From assembly GCF_013394775.1 (NCBI RefSeq), contig NZ_JABXYT010000001.1:386501-450500 (forward strand): 64,000 bases of DNA, given 5' to 3'. Within the stretch, counting starts at the first letter, position 1. Every line of letters starts with the position of its first letter. The position numbers were made by a program, and so were the translations under genes. The stretch comes from Oribacterium sp. oral taxon 102 (lineage in GTDB: Bacteria > Bacillota > Clostridia > Lachnospirales > Lachnospiraceae). Below, piece after piece: positions 63,625 through 64,000 of the stretch. Below the pieces are notes generated by a model. It saw nothing but the letters and a program-made list of their open reading frames with translations. It had not been told where the DNA came from and made no database searches.

Positions 63625-63999
63625 TTATTCTTCATCTTCCGGTTCTTCAAAATCATCATTTCCGTTTTCTTCTTCAAGATTTGGATTTTCTTCTAAGGAG
63701 ATTTCTTTTTCTCTTAAATGAATTTCTGTAAGTTCTTTTAGCTTTTCTCTATTTCGATTATCAGAAAGTACATAATCTAAAAAGGCATAGATTAAATCAT
63801 TATTTGTTTCTTCCTGCATACCTGTAATTTCTCTTTCAAAGGCTTCAAATACTCCACCTTTTTCTACTTTTCGTTTCGTGTCCGCCTTTCTTTTTAGCTG
63901 TGATTTCTTTTGTCTTAGTTGCTTGATTTTGTTTTCCGCCTGTTCTTTTTTCTTAGTTTCTTTTTCCAACTGGCTCATTACATTTTCTAACTCTTTCAT
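63625..63999 (-). CDS. DUF3847-like protein (start near window end)
   Basis: The visible 124 residues begin at an ATG at 63999; the upstream sequence is outside the window, so an earlier start cannot be excluded. The first half is a basic coiled coil (EKETKKKEQAENKIKQLRQKKSQLKRKADTKRK), the second an acidic tail, as in DUF3847/MobC-like proteins of mobilizable elements. A relaxosome accessory role is likely. Confidence 0.7.
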   Translation of the reverse strand: MKELENVMSQLEKETKKKEQAENKIKQLRQKKSQLKRKADTKRKVEKGGVFEAFEREITGMQEETNNDLIYAFLDYVLSDNRNREKLKELTEIHLREKEISLEENPNLEEENGNDDFEEPEDEE

Positions 64000-64000
64000 T

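Larger units (their letters stand above)
59226..64000. mobile_element. AT-rich mobilizable element (Tn4451-like) inserted in traG; right end beyond window
   Basis: The base composition falls sharply at 59226, and the genes (TnpW-like, DUF1016 nuclease, replication protein, MobA/MobL relaxase, DUF3847) resemble mobilizable transposons of the Tn4451 type. TnpX-class serine recombinases insert at GA; the minus strand has GA at 59227-59226, just before the traG codons. The recombinase gene itself is not in the window, so assignment to this class is partly inference. Confidence 0.65.

Overview
The window looks like accessory DNA from a gut- or rumen-type Bacillota, most likely a member of Clostridia (Lachnospiraceae or Oscillospiraceae). 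The reasons are the AGGAGG ribosome binding sites, the moderate GC of most of the window, a Tn1549/CTn-like conjugation module, and a C-terminal remnant of ribosomal protein S9. No rRNA, tRNA or CRISPR array was seen. Apart from the S9 remnant almost nothing looks like housekeeping chromosome.

Region 1 (1-15.4 kb) is a phage- or ICE-like regulatory region with a defence operon. A minus-strand operon starts with an XRE repressor and an ImmA/IrrE metallopeptidase. It continues through a zinc-ribbon protein, TcmP, a three-Cys (radical-SAM-like) partner, two adenine-methyltransferase pieces, a GIY-YIG/helicase/methyltransferase fusion, and a DUF262-DUF1524-DUF4268 (GmrSD-like) protein cut by the window edge. 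Divergently, a plus-strand early operon carries a TTG-start small gene, a structured RNA, a sigma-like protein, two small genes, DUF2800 and a truncated DUF2815. The control region between them has clear promoters and repeated TGAAC/GTTCA operators.

Region 2 (15.4-22.3 kb) is the end of an integrative conjugative element (ICE). A copy of the last 15 codons of rpsI and its terminator form the attachment-site scar. Next to it are two tandem tyrosine recombinases, an excisionase, a PemK/MazF-like toxin and a ParB-like protein. A roughly 400-nt region dense in hairpins follows, then an XRE regulator, two zinc ribbons and LexA.

Region 3 (22.4-38.8 kb) is cargo. It has a cluster of small-molecule enzymes (two Nudix, two GNAT, a methyltransferase, a P-loop kinase, a PLD-type nuclease). 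Next come a DUF4062-like protein, a WYL regulator and a HEPN-like protein, and then an XRE-hsdR-hsdM/S-mcrB-mcrC operon. In that operon hsdM has lost its SAM-binding motif through an internal deletion.

Region 4 (39-59.2 kb) is the conjugation machinery on the minus strand: VirD4/TraG, Maff2, CD1845-like, two cargo GNATs, a second Maff2, VirB6-like, PrgI, VirB4, NlpC/P60 (CD1108), DUF4315, CD1107/SH3, RadC-like, an ECF sigma factor with an unknown beta-repeat protein, TopB, ArdC-like, TTRAP, MobC and the relaxase. Region 5 (59.2-64 kb) is a distinctly AT-rich mobilizable element with TnpW, DUF1016 nuclease, replication protein, MobA/MobL relaxase and DUF3847. It interrupts traG. The ICE therefore appears transfer-defective unless the nested element excises.
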